From: Wocania_A sp965224845
Lineage (GTDB): Bacteria > Bacteroidota > Bacteroidia > Flavobacteriales > Flavobacteriaceae
Length of the DNA stretch: 64,000 nt
Reading direction: 5' to 3'
Assembly (NCBI GenBank): GCA_965224845.1
Contig: CBDDAJ010000014.1
Span: 123,825-187,824 of the forward strand
The notes under the pieces were generated by a model. The model did not search any database and was not told where the DNA came from. It saw only the letters and a list, made by a program, of their open reading frames with translations. Shown piece after piece: positions 34,927-42,616 of this stretch; the stretch's first letter is position 1, and every line of letters starts with the position of its first letter. The position numbers and the translations under genes were made by a program.

Positions 34927-35504
34927 CCATGAACCTTTTCGGTTTTTCCAAGATTAGACATAATTTTACCCTCATAGTCAAGAAGTTGCTGCCATTTGGT
35001 GTCAACTTCTTTTTTATTTCCGTACTGTCGTGCAAATCCTAAGAACATAGTGTAATGATTAGCTTCACTTACCATAAGTTTTCTGTAAAAATCTGCTAAT
35101 TCTTTATCCTGTAATTCTTCTGAAAGTAACCTGAAGCGCTCACAGCTTCTGGCTTCTATTAGTGCGGCATATAGCAAGCGATGTACTAATTGTGTAGTTC
35201 GGCTGCCTCCCTTTGGGAAAAACTTGATTAGCTGTACAACATAATCATCACGCCTGTCCCTGCCTAAAGTCCAGCCTCGTTCTAAAATGATGTCGTGTAC
35301 CATTTTAAAATGGCTAATTTCTTCTTTAACTAAAGCTACCATTTCTTGTACTAACTCTGTATATTCAGGGAAGCTAACAATTAAAGATATGGCTGTGCTG
35401 GTTGCCTTTTGTTCGCAAAAAGCATGATCAGTTAGTATTTCTTCAATATTTTTTTCTACAATATTTACCCAACGCGGATCGGTTGGTAGTTTTAATCCTA
35501 GCAT
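34923..35504 (-). CDS. miaE: tRNA 2-methylthio-N6-isopentenyl adenosine hydroxylase MiaE (193 aa)
   Basis: Non-haem diiron oxygenase of ferritin-like fold that hydroxylates the isopentenyl group of ms2i6A37 in tRNA. The diiron ligands appear as EQKATSTAIS, the EEISHFKMVHDII helix, EARSCERFRLL and VSEANHYTMFLGFA, giving the expected E...ExxH pairs. Length matches the family. It is followed upstream on the same strand by a lipoprotein gene and dnaX, separated by only a few bases, implying one transcript. Confidence 0.94.
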   Translation of the reverse strand: MLGLKLPTDPRWVNIVEKNIEEILTDHAFCEQKATSTAISLIVSFPEYTELVQEMVALVKEEISHFKMVHDIILERGWTLGRDRRDDYVVQLIKFFPKGGSRTTQLVHRLLYAALIEARSCERFRLLSEELQDKELADFYRKLMVSEANHYTMFLGFARQYGNKKEVDTKWQQLLDYEGKIMSNLGKTEKVHG

Positions 35505-35506
35505 AG

Positions 35507-36076
35507 TTATAATACATTTTCAACAAGATCAATTTGTCTTATTTTAATTTTACCAAATTTATTTACGACAATACTAAAGTCTTTGTATACCTTAGTTTCT
35601 GGTATATGAAAAGAAGTATTCAGCGTTAAAAACTCTTCGGTAGAGTTTTCATAATCAACCCAAACAAATTGCATAACCGCTGCAGCCCAAAACGCATGAG
35701 ATTCAAATTTTGTAAACATTTTTTTATTGATAAAATCCCTTATTAATAAATTGTTGTTTTTAGAAACTTGAAATTGAGCCTCAAAATTTTTAAAATAAAC
35801 CGTTTTGTTATGGTCGTTTGGTGTGGTTGAAGTTTTGGATATAACGTCATTTTCAAGCGCATAGTATTTTATCTTAACCTGAAAACCTGTACTTAAAATG
35901 GTATCTGTAAAAACTTCAGTAGGCTGCTCAGGCATGTATTTTACTTGCTCAGAAAAAGAATCAAATAATTTGTTTGCTTTTAAAACATCAGCATTAGTTT
36001 TATATTTTCTATCACGCCCGTCACAACTCATAAGAGCGATAAATAAAACAAAAAATAATACATATAAATTTCTCAT
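35507..36076 (-). CDS. Hypothetical lipoprotein, 189 aa
   Basis: Lipobox IALMSCDGRD after a short signal peptide predicts a lipid-anchored protein. The mature region contains alternating strands (VFTDTILSTGFQVKIKYYAL, KTVYFKNFEAQFQVSKNNN) and a DUF4738-like overall look, but I cannot confirm a family. It sits between dnaX (10 bp upstream) and miaE (2 bp downstream), so it is cotranscribed with housekeeping genes. Confidence 0.65.
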   Translation of the reverse strand: MRNLYVLFFVLFIALMSCDGRDRKYKTNADVLKANKLFDSFSEQVKYMPEQPTEVFTDTILSTGFQVKIKYYALENDVISKTSTTPNDHNKTVYFKNFEAQFQVSKNNNLLIRDFINKKMFTKFESHAFWAAAVMQFVWVDYENSTEEFLTLNTSFHIPETKVYKDFSIVVNKFGKIKIRQIDLVENVL

Positions 36077-36086
36077 TTATAAATGT

Positions 36087-37823
36087 TTATATATCTAAAT
36101 TAAAAGTTTTTCTTAAAACATCAACATTAGGGTTTTTAGCCTTTAGTTTTTCAAATTTTTCCATACTTGTATAGGCGTATTTTTTCTCTAAAACTTCGTT
36201 TACACTTATAGACAGGCCTATATCAAAATTATTTAAAGTTTTTCTAATAAAAGCCAATAAATCATATTGCTGGCGTTCTACTTCTACCTTATTTGTAGCA
36301 TTAGGAAATTCTAAATGTATGGTAGTGCCTTTTAATTTAGGTGTATCAATTGATAAGATAGAGGCTAAATTGTATTGCCCTTTTTCTTCAATATTTTTAA
36401 CATAGGTGTTCCATACTTCTACCAGTTGTTTTTCTGTAAAGGGATCTTTTGGCAAATTTTCTTCATCAATAACAACATCCATTTGCCGTATTTGATGTTC
36501 TTTTTTTGCCCTAATACTACTTAGTGAAAGCCCAGATGTACGTTTGCCATCCTGCTTTAAAACAATTTTTGGAGGTTGCTTTACTTGAAAACTGGCACTT
36601 GTTGTCGTTACTACTTCTTCCTTTTTTAAAGGAGTCGTATGCACTTCAACTTCTAAAGCTTTATTTTCAGAGGTTTTTGATGGCACATTAACTGGAATAG
36701 GAGTAATGCCCTTCTTTTTAAAATATGAAGGCGGAATTATGTAATGCTTGCTATTTTTTTTTTCTCCATCAAAAGTGATAGAGGCAAGCTGCATTAAACA
36801 TAACTCAACGAGTAAGCGTTGGTTTTTGCTGGTTTTATATTTGAGATCGCAATCGTTAGCCAAATGTATTCCTTGTAATAGAAACTCTTGGGAGGCCTTT
36901 TTTGATTGCTCTAAATATTTGCTTTTGGTTTGGTCGCCAACCTCTAATAACTCAATGGTTTCAGCAGTTTTACTAACCAATAAATCTCTAAAATGTGAGG
37001 CTAATCCGGCAATATAGTGATGCCCGTCAAACCCTTTAGAAAGTGTATTGTTAAATTGTAATAACAATTCCGGGATCTTATTTTCTAGTATAAGATCTGT
37101 ACTCGTAAAATAGGTTTCGTAATCTAGAACATTTAAGTTTTCGGTAACGGCCTGTCGGGTTAAGTTTTTACCAGAAAAACTAACCACTCTGTCAAAAATA
37201 GATAAGGCATCCCGCATGGCTCCATCTGCCTTTTGAGCTATAATATGGAGGGCATCATCCTCTGCAGTTATACTTTGCTCGGCAGCTATATATTTTAGAT
37301 ATTCTTTAGCATCTTTTACCGTTATGCGTTTAAAATCGAAAATTTGGCAACGCGATAAAATAGTTGGGATTATTTTGTGTTTTTCGGTGGTTGCTAAAAT
37401 AAAAATGCAGTGTTTTGGTGGTTCTTCCAGGGTTTTAAGAAAAGCATTAAAGGCCGCTTGCGATAACATGTGTACCTCATCAATAATATAGACTTTATAC
37501 TTTCCTACCTGTGGTGGAATTCGAACCTGATCTGTAAGACTTCTGATATCATCAACAGAATTATTTGATGCGGCATCCAATTCAAAAATGTTAAATGCAA
37601 AATCTTCATCATCGGTTTCAGAGCCATCACTGTTAATCATTTTGGCTAAAATACGGGCACAGGTAGTTTTACCAACTCCACGAGGCCCGGTAAATAAAAG
37701 GGCTTGCGCCAAATGATTGTTTTCAATGGCATTTAGTAAGGTATTTGTAATGGCTTGCTGCCCAACAACGTCTTTAAACGTTTGGGGTCTGTATTTACGA
37801 GCCGATACTACAAAATGTTCCAT
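36087..37823 (-). CDS. dnaX: DNA polymerase III subunit gamma/tau (578 aa)
   Basis: Clamp-loader ATPase of the replisome. The sequence opens VSARKYRPQTFKDVVGQ, with Walker A GPRGVGKTT near residue 46, Walker B VYIIDEVHMLS, the SRC sensor motif TILSRCQIF, and a long C-terminal tau-like region. The zinc-binding cysteine cluster usually inserted after ARILAK is missing; an acidic stretch MINSDGSETDDEDFAFN lies there, which I believe is usual for flavobacterial homologues. A TAACTTTG -7 box on the minus strand lies 18 bp upstream. Confidence 0.96.
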   Translation of the reverse strand: MEHFVVSARKYRPQTFKDVVGQQAITNTLLNAIENNHLAQALLFTGPRGVGKTTCARILAKMINSDGSETDDEDFAFNIFELDAASNNSVDDIRSLTDQVRIPPQVGKYKVYIIDEVHMLSQAAFNAFLKTLEEPPKHCIFILATTEKHKIIPTILSRCQIFDFKRITVKDAKEYLKYIAAEQSITAEDDALHIIAQKADGAMRDALSIFDRVVSFSGKNLTRQAVTENLNVLDYETYFTSTDLILENKIPELLLQFNNTLSKGFDGHHYIAGLASHFRDLLVSKTAETIELLEVGDQTKSKYLEQSKKASQEFLLQGIHLANDCDLKYKTSKNQRLLVELCLMQLASITFDGEKKNSKHYIIPPSYFKKKGITPIPVNVPSKTSENKALEVEVHTTPLKKEEVVTTTSASFQVKQPPKIVLKQDGKRTSGLSLSSIRAKKEHQIRQMDVVIDEENLPKDPFTEKQLVEVWNTYVKNIEEKGQYNLASILSIDTPKLKGTTIHLEFPNATNKVEVERQQYDLLAFIRKTLNNFDIGLSISVNEVLEKKYAYTSMEKFEKLKAKNPNVDVLRKTFNLDI

Positions 37824-37840
37824 GTAAATGAATTGAATAA

Positions 37841-37848
37841 CAAAGTTA
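37841..37848 (-). promoter_or_regulatory. dnaX promoter, -7 box
   Basis: On the minus strand the sequence reads TAACTTTG, matching TAnnTTTG, 18 bp before the dnaX start codon. Confidence 0.55.
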
Positions 37849-38048
37849 AAAATTCAATTCAGAATTCAGAATTTAGAATCTAAAATTTAGCAGGAGTTAT
37901 TAACAAATATACACTTATATAGTAACGAGTTCCTTTACAGACCTAAAAGATTTCCTATTTTTAGTGTATCATATAATAGATATAGGATTACTTTAGCAAC
38001 CTATATATACGTATGTTGTGCAATATTACTCAAAATCACGAAAACTGA

Positions 38049-38615
38049 ATGAAAACTGAATTTGAAAAAGATATTTTGGAAGAATATGATAAGTTCTTTA
38101 TTTCAGAGAAATTAGATGAAAAAAATTCATTAAGAAAAAGCATTCGTGAAAAAATAATGTCTCGAAATGAATTAACTTCTCAAGATTATCAAATACTTGG
38201 ATTGATTGATTATGAAAGTGAAGATTGGAGAAATAATTCAGAAAAAATACTTGAGAATTTTAAAAAATCAAGTGAATTAGATAAGACGAATTTTCTTGCT
38301 CAATTATATTTAGCTCATATTTATCACGATATGGGGAATTTAAAACTTGCTCTTGAAAATTATTTAAAAGTTGACACTAAATCTCTGAAGGAATTTCAAC
38401 TTTGGAGATATGTTAAATTGATTGAGCAAATTGGATTTTGCACTTATAAATTAGGAAATGAAACAGCAGGAATAGTATTCTTTGAAAAAGTATTGAATTG
38501 GTACAAAAAAACACCTGAAAATGAATTAGCGAGACCTTCAGAATTACTTGAATGTTTACCCGAAAATCATAGAATTGTAATTGAAATTAAGAAAATTGAA
38601 AATTATTTGGAATAA
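38049..38615 (+). CDS. TPR-like protein, 188 aa (first gene of accessory island)
   Basis: The helical middle part contains TPR-type pairs (NFLAQLYLAHIYHDMGNLKLALENYLKV and KLIEQIGFCTYKLGNETAGIVFFEKVLNWYK). No signal peptide. The N-terminus is charged and helical. The role is unknown; TPRs suggest a protein-protein adaptor. The start codon is 26 bp after GTTGTGCAA (38015-38023), and a palindromic spacer begins 6 bp after the stop, so the gene sits as a single unit between cassette-like ends. Confidence 0.75.
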   Translation: MKTEFEKDILEEYDKFFISEKLDEKNSLRKSIREKIMSRNELTSQDYQILGLIDYESEDWRNNSEKILENFKKSSELDKTNFLAQLYLAHIYHDMGNLKLALENYLKVDTKSLKEFQLWRYVKLIEQIGFCTYKLGNETAGIVFFEKVLNWYKKTPENELARPSELLECLPENHRIVIEIKKIENYLE

Positions 38616-38620
38616 AATAA

Positions 38621-38822
38621 AACGTTGCACAGCAATTTATAACCGCAATTGGCTTACGCCCGTTCGCTACGCTCGGGTCGGCGGATTCGACTATGCTTAG
38701 TCTGCGCTCAGCACAGGCAAGAATCTACTCGGAGTTGCTAACGCCAGTGACTTAACCAAAAAAATGTAAATTTGAACCCCTAACTGGCGGTTATATGAGA
38801 CCGTTGGGTGTAATTTGACAAA
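38621..38822. repeat. Palindromic spacer element, family A copy 1
   Basis: Left end CGTTGCACAGCAATTTATAACCGC; arms TATAACCGC (38638-38646) and GCGGTTATA (38787-38795) are perfect 9-bp inverted repeats. The interior holds GGTCGGCGGATTCGACT (38676-38692) and GAATCTACTC (38721-38730). The right end GAGACCGTTGGGTGTAA lies just before the next gene. The same interior blocks, in the same order, recur at 45.4 kb, and the arms and right end recur at 46.7 kb. Confidence 0.8.
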
Positions 38823-38826
38823 AATT

Positions 38827-39315
38827 ATGGATACTTTAAAACAAAAATACTTTTTATCTTCAAAAAGCTTTGAATTAACAGAAAACAAAGTGATTATTAG
38901 CGAAAAATCCGTTTTTGATGAAAAAGAATGGGAAGCAAGATATAATGAAATTGGACTGGATATTACAAAAGTTAAATCTAGAGAAGGAATTGGAAATGCA
39001 GTTTTATTTGGTGGACTTTTAATTGTAACTTCATATATGACTTTCAAAGCATTTACAGATGGAACAGATATTAAACTTGCATTTCTATTTTTGTTTTTCT
39101 GTTTCATGTGGCTAACAGTATTTTGGTGGAGTATTCAAAAATATTTTGCCGCATTATTCATACTAGATGGAGGAAGTAAAACCCTAACTTTCTTCATAAG
39201 CAGTCCTAATGAAAAATTAGTACGAGAGTTCATAGAAAAAATAAGAGAAAGGGTTAAGTCCAGATTAAAAAAAGATTTAACCGTTCATTTTAGAAACAAT
39301 AAGAGAAAGGGTTAA
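38827..39315 (+). CDS. Two-TM membrane protein with C-terminus altered by tandem duplication (162 aa)
   Basis: The start was chosen at ATG 38827; an upstream TTG is in frame but overlaps the spacer end. Two hydrophobic helices near residues 60-105 (AVLFGGLLIVTSYMTF and AFLFLFFCFMWLTVFWW) follow a cytosolic N-terminus. Near the 3' end a segment is tandemly duplicated (39228-39282 and 39283-39340), shifting the frame so the protein now ends DLTVHFRNNKRKG. Without the duplication it would continue DLTVFDPDLDFEDQLS to a stop at 39380-39382. The function is unknown. Confidence 0.6.
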   Translation: MDTLKQKYFLSSKSFELTENKVIISEKSVFDEKEWEARYNEIGLDITKVKSREGIGNAVLFGGLLIVTSYMTFKAFTDGTDIKLAFLFLFFCFMWLTVFWWSIQKYFAALFILDGGSKTLTFFISSPNEKLVREFIEKIRERVKSRLKKDLTVHFRNNKRKG

Positions 39316-39340
39316 GTCCAGATTAAAAAAAGATTTAACC
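39228..39340 (+). repeat. Frameshifting tandem duplication (55 and 58 bp units)
   Basis: Both units begin GTTCAT and share 45 identical bases from AATAAGAGAAAGGG to GATTTAACCGT. The second unit has three extra T and one substitution near its start. The added length is not a multiple of three, so it displaces the original C-terminal codons, which remain intact and open downstream to 39382. Confidence 0.9.
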
Positions 39341-39382
39341 GTATTTGATCCTGATTTAGATTTTGAGGATCAATTAAGCTAG

Positions 39383-39786
39383 TTTAGAGGTATTTGAAAA
39401 ATATTGTCCTTCTAAAATATTATAATCATGTCTTTAAGAATGTCCTGCAATATTGTCCAAATAAAAATTCAAAAATAATAGTAAGAAAAGGAATTTGAAT
39501 TTGTACGTGAACATTTAAGAGAAAAACATCTGACAAAATTTAAACACGCTAGCTATAAATAAAAGTAATAAAAGAGCATTGAAATACTAGATGGAACAGA
39601 AAAAAAATAAATGATATAACTGTGAAAAAAGAAAAAGAGCATAACACGGTATCTAAAAAATAGCGGTTTTGGTACTTAAAGGGAAATGATCTGTTATCAT
39701 TTGGCTACAAATCAGAAAATTTATGCGTAAAAAATCTGCTACGTTTGATATACAAAACTCTTGTGCATAATTAAAAAAGCCTACCA
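39383..39786. other. Decayed non-coding stretch with gene remnants
   Basis: No gene is supported in these roughly 400 bp. A 25-codon remnant (about 39485-39562) reads KEFEFVREHLREKHLTKF before a stop, and around 39637 GCATAACACGGTATC resembles the left ends of other spacers in the island. The content looks like the residue of one or two lost cassettes. Confidence 0.4.
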
Positions 39787-40506
39787 CTGGAACATGAAAT
39801 TGCTAGAAATATATTGATTTTTGGAATAGTTGTTTTATTATCATTCCTTATTGATTATAAGAAATCTATTAAGTACTGGTATGTGTTGCTATTCTTTTTT
39901 ATAATTGGATTTGTAGATAACATATTAGGTGCAATCACAATTGAATACCCTGACACACAACTAATAAAAACTCATAATTGGAATAATGCTTTAAACTGTA
40001 ATTGGAGTCCTAAAATTTATAGTATTGTTTTTGTTTTGCTCTTGTTAATTCCATTAAAAAAAATAATTACCCCAGAAGAAATTGGATTAAGATTAAGGCA
40101 AAACAAAAACTCAATTAAATTTTCTATGATTGTAATAGTTTGCGTTTTTCTAACATCATTGGTGCCCGGGCTATTAGGCAATAAAGGAGTATTCGACACA
40201 AATGCACTGTTGTTTATGGCTATCATGCCAGGATTAAATGAGGAGTTAATTTATCGTGGATTTTTACTTGGTTTTTTGAATAAACAATAAGTTTCTAGGA
40301 ACAAATTTTGGGTGGGGCGTAATTCTAACTTCAATTGTTTTTGGACTTCTTCATGGATTTTATTTTACCAAATTGGATTTGATAATGTACCTAATATTAT
40401 ATTAACCGTTTATGGGTTTGTTTTTGCACTCCTGAGAGAAAGAAGTGGAAGTTTGCTTTTTCCTATAATTGCCCATAGCACAAGATTTCTTTCACTTTTT
40501 ATTTAG
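39787..40506 (+). pseudogene. CPBP-family intramembrane protease (CAAX-like), broken by frameshifts
   Basis: The frame open from before 39800 (LPLEHEIARNILIFGIVVLL) carries several membrane helices and the family motif 1, NEELIYRGFLLGF (EExxxR), then stops at 40290. A second frame just after gives FGWGVILTSIVFGLLHGFYFTKLD with motif 2 (FGLLHG). A third frame from about 40370 gives FDNVPNIILTVYGFVFALLRERSG and motif 3, PIIAHSTRF. At least two frameshifts are therefore needed to rebuild the protein. No convincing start codon is seen. It is a recent pseudogene. Confidence 0.8.
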
Positions 40507-41072
40507 AATGATGGGCACGCTCAGGGCTAGAATCCACTCGGAATGGTACGTGAGTAACATGCCGTAACTGGTGAAACCGTTGTAAGTAATTAAAAGGCCA
40601 AATCTTGCTTAGATATAAAATACCATTTGAAAAAGGAACTATTGAATTTGTACACTTAGCCATATAATTCCACTCGGCTATTTTCACATTATTCTTTTTT
40701 AGTAGAATAATTATTCTCTTATTTGGAAAAAATATCAAAAGCCATAAAATGTTTTATTTCATTTTTATATATCGGTATTTATAGATATGTTTGTGGTATG
40801 AATTTGAAAAGAGCGCTACAGAAGATAGGAATTTAAAAAAATATTAAATGTTTATCAGATAAAATGTAATTAACTACTTACAACAAAGACGTGTATAGCT
40901 TATTGCGTCTGAATTCCTAATCCATGCCTTTTTACTAGAGTACATGGTACGTGAGTAACATGCCGTAACGAAACCATAGCCAAAACCACTGGAAACAAGC
41001 TAAAAAATATCAAAAGCCATAAAATGTTTTATTTCATTTTTATATATCGGTATTTATAGATATGTTTGTGGT
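40507..41072. other. Rearranged intergenic segment with duplicated blocks
   Basis: This 566-bp region holds no intact gene. It contains two copies of ATGGTACGTGAGTAACATGC-CGTAAC (40543-40568 and 40944-40969, 26 bp identical) and the first copy of an 88-bp direct repeat whose second copy spans the ArsR-like gene start. GAATCCACTCGG at about 40530 recalls the family A spacer interior, and AACCGTTGTAAGTAATT at about 40574 recalls a spacer right end. Confidence 0.6.
40727..40814 (+). repeat. 88-bp direct repeat, copy 1 (promoter and start of the ArsR-like gene, decayed)
   Basis: The 88 bp are identical to 41002-41089. They include the promoter-like region and the first codons ATGAATTTGAAAAGAGC of the ArsR-like gene. 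After the repeat this copy continues with recognisable but indel-ridden sequence (GCTACAGAAGATAGG, then TAAATGTTTATC) and soon stops, so it is a truncated duplicate. Confidence 0.9.
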
Positions 41073-41089
41073 ATGAATTTGAAAAGAGC
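41002..41089 (+). repeat. 88-bp direct repeat, copy 2 (functional side)
   Basis: Identical to 40727-40814. It contains TATGTTTG (41060-41067 region), a match to the TAnnTTTG -7 box only a few bases before the ArsR-like start codon, which would imply a leaderless or nearly leaderless transcript. Confidence 0.85.
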
Positions 41090-41372
41090 TACAGAAATAG
41101 GTAAATGTTTATCTAACCAGACTAGAGTACAAATAATGGAATGGTTAAAAGAACCCGAAAAACCCCCACACGAAACTTTAAAACATTTTAATGATGGTGT
41201 TTGTGTAACCTATATTCAAGAAAAAGCTGGATTATCTCAATCAACCATTTCTACATATCTGACTAATATGGAAAAATGCGGTTTACTTATCTCTACAAGA
41301 CATGGAAAATGGTCTTATTTGAACAGAAATGAACAATTGATTGAGGAATATAGTCTGTTCTTGGTAAAATAA
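41073..41372 (+). CDS. ArsR-like winged-helix transcriptional regulator, 99 aa
   Basis: Helix-turn-helix protein with ATEIGKCLSNQTRVQIMEWL at the N-terminus, the recognition region GLSQSTISTYLTNMEKCGLLIST, and wing RHGKWSYLNRNEQLIEEYS. The order fits the ArsR family. It has no CxC metal-site motif in the alpha-3 helix, although the insert FNDGVCVTYIQEK has one cysteine, so it is probably not a classic metal sensor. It is followed by a GNAT and an SDR gene, which may be its targets. A decayed copy of its 5' end lies 275 bp upstream. Confidence 0.85.
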   Translation: MNLKRATEIGKCLSNQTRVQIMEWLKEPEKPPHETLKHFNDGVCVTYIQEKAGLSQSTISTYLTNMEKCGLLISTRHGKWSYLNRNEQLIEEYSLFLVK

Positions 41373-41414
41373 TATTTTTTTGATTTATAAATCTATAATT
41401 AGCGATATATAGAA

Positions 41415-41852
41415 ATGAATAATTTACAATTTAAACTTATTAAACCTTTAGAATACAAGAAGGCAGTTATTAAATTACTGAAGTTTTTAAATCCTAAAAT
41501 GAATAAAAATAACCTCGAAGACACCCTTATTAAAATGACTGAAATGCCCAATTATAAATGTTTTGCTCTATTCCAAGGCGGTAAATTAATTGGTATTTCT
41601 GGTGGCTGGACAACTGTTAGAATCTATTGTGGAAAGCAGTTAGAGTTAGATAATGTCGTTATTGATTCTCAAATACAATCCAAAGGGTTTGGCAAATACT
41701 TTATTAATGCCATAAAACAGTGGACAATACGTAACAATTACAACTCATTGGAATTAAATACTTACGTTGAAAATTCTAGGTCACATAAGTTTTATTATAA
41801 TGAAGGGTTTAAGATTCTAGGCTTTCATTTTGAGCACAAATTAAATACATAA
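41415..41852 (+). CDS. GNAT-family N-acetyltransferase, 145 aa
   Basis: The GNAT fold is indicated by CFALFQGGKLIGISGGW (strands 2-3), LELDNVVIDSQIQSKGFGKYFINAI with the acetyl-CoA pyrophosphate-binding Q/RxxGxG/A loop (QSKGFG), and LELNTYVENSRSHKFYYNEGFKILG as the C-terminal half. The substrate is unknown. It is 4 bp upstream of the SDR gene and 42 bp after the regulator, so these three form a small co-oriented set. Confidence 0.88.
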   Translation: MNNLQFKLIKPLEYKKAVIKLLKFLNPKMNKNNLEDTLIKMTEMPNYKCFALFQGGKLIGISGGWTTVRIYCGKQLELDNVVIDSQIQSKGFGKYFINAIKQWTIRNNYNSLELNTYVENSRSHKFYYNEGFKILGFHFEHKLNT

Positions 41853-41856
41853 TATA

Positions 41857-42459
41857 ATGAGAATACTAATAATTGGAGGTAATGGGACAATAGGGAGAGT
41901 TGTGTCAAAACACTTTAAAAAAGACAATCAGGTGTTGATTGCTGGAAGAAAAAACGGAGATGCAATTGTAGACATCGCAGATAGTACATCCATTAAAGCC
42001 ATGTTTGAAACGGTTGGAAAGGTAGATGCAATAGTTTGTATTGCAGGAGAAGCCAAATGGGACGATTTTGATAAGCTAACTGAAGAAGATTATTACATTG
42101 GATTAAAAAGTAAATTAATGGGGCAAGTGAATCTTGTTCGTATCGGGAAAAACTATTTAAATTCAAAAGGCTCAATAACTTTATCCACAGGAATCTTGGC
42201 AGACGACCCGGTAATAAAGACAACAAGCGCTTCAATGGTAAATGGAGGAATACATAGTTTTGTGCAAGCTGTTGCATTGGAAGTTGAAGATGGAATAAGG
42301 GTTAACGTGGTGTCGTTAGGCGTGGTAGAAGATGCATACGAAAAGTACAAAGACTATTTTCCTGGACACAATCCAATTCCAATGAAAAAAGTAATTAATG
42401 GATATGTAAGAAGTGTGAGCGGGAAAGCAAACGGAGCGATAATTAGGATATATGACTAA
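41857..42459 (+). CDS. Short-chain dehydrogenase/reductase, 200 aa
   Basis: N-terminal Rossmann motif IIGGNGTIGRVVSKHF fits GxxGxxG. Asp in VDIAD, the VCIAGEA stretch replacing NAGG, and TLSTGILADDP with a Ser are present. However, the usual YxxxK is not found; the equivalent helix reads SASMVNGGIHSFVQAVALE. It therefore belongs to the divergent short SDR group (YwqL/CsgA-like) in which the catalytic tyrosine is replaced. Substrate unknown. Confidence 0.85.
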   Translation: MRILIIGGNGTIGRVVSKHFKKDNQVLIAGRKNGDAIVDIADSTSIKAMFETVGKVDAIVCIAGEAKWDDFDKLTEEDYYIGLKSKLMGQVNLVRIGKNYLNSKGSITLSTGILADDPVIKTTSASMVNGGIHSFVQAVALEVEDGIRVNVVSLGVVEDAYEKYKDYFPGHNPIPMKKVINGYVRSVSGKANGAIIRIYD

Positions 42460-42465
42460 AAAAGT

Positions 42466-42612
42466 CAGTTGCCAATAATGTATAAAAATAATAGTGGTTT
42501 TAGTGCTAAATTCAAAGTGAGTATCTTTGCACAAAGTGCAGCGCAAAACTGAAAGGAAAAGCTTTGAAATTCGCTGCTATTCTTATACTATACCGTTAGC
42601 AATAATTTGAAA
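42466..42612. repeat. Palindromic spacer, divergent family
   Basis: Direct end motifs AGTTGCCAATAATGTATA on the left and CGTTAGCAATAATTTGA on the right flank an imperfect palindrome: GTATAAAAATAATAG near the left end pairs with CTATTCTTATAC near the right end, and TTCAAAG pairs with CTTTGAA inside. The right end is just before the next start codon. It is similar in design to, but not a clear sequence match of, family A. Confidence 0.55.
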
Positions 42613-42616
42613 ATCA

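Noticed and set aside
38697..39107. Minus-strand ORF of 136 codons over the spacer and two-TM gene
   Set aside because: Antisense to the better supported plus-strand membrane protein and the palindromic spacer; no family features.
40499..40738. Minus-strand ORF of 79 codons
   Set aside because: Falls in the rearranged non-coding block after the CPBP pseudogene; low-complexity AT-rich sequence with no domain.
41993..42546. Three minus-strand ORFs over the SDR gene and following spacer
   Set aside because: Shadows of the SDR coding frame and spacer; no start signals or homology.
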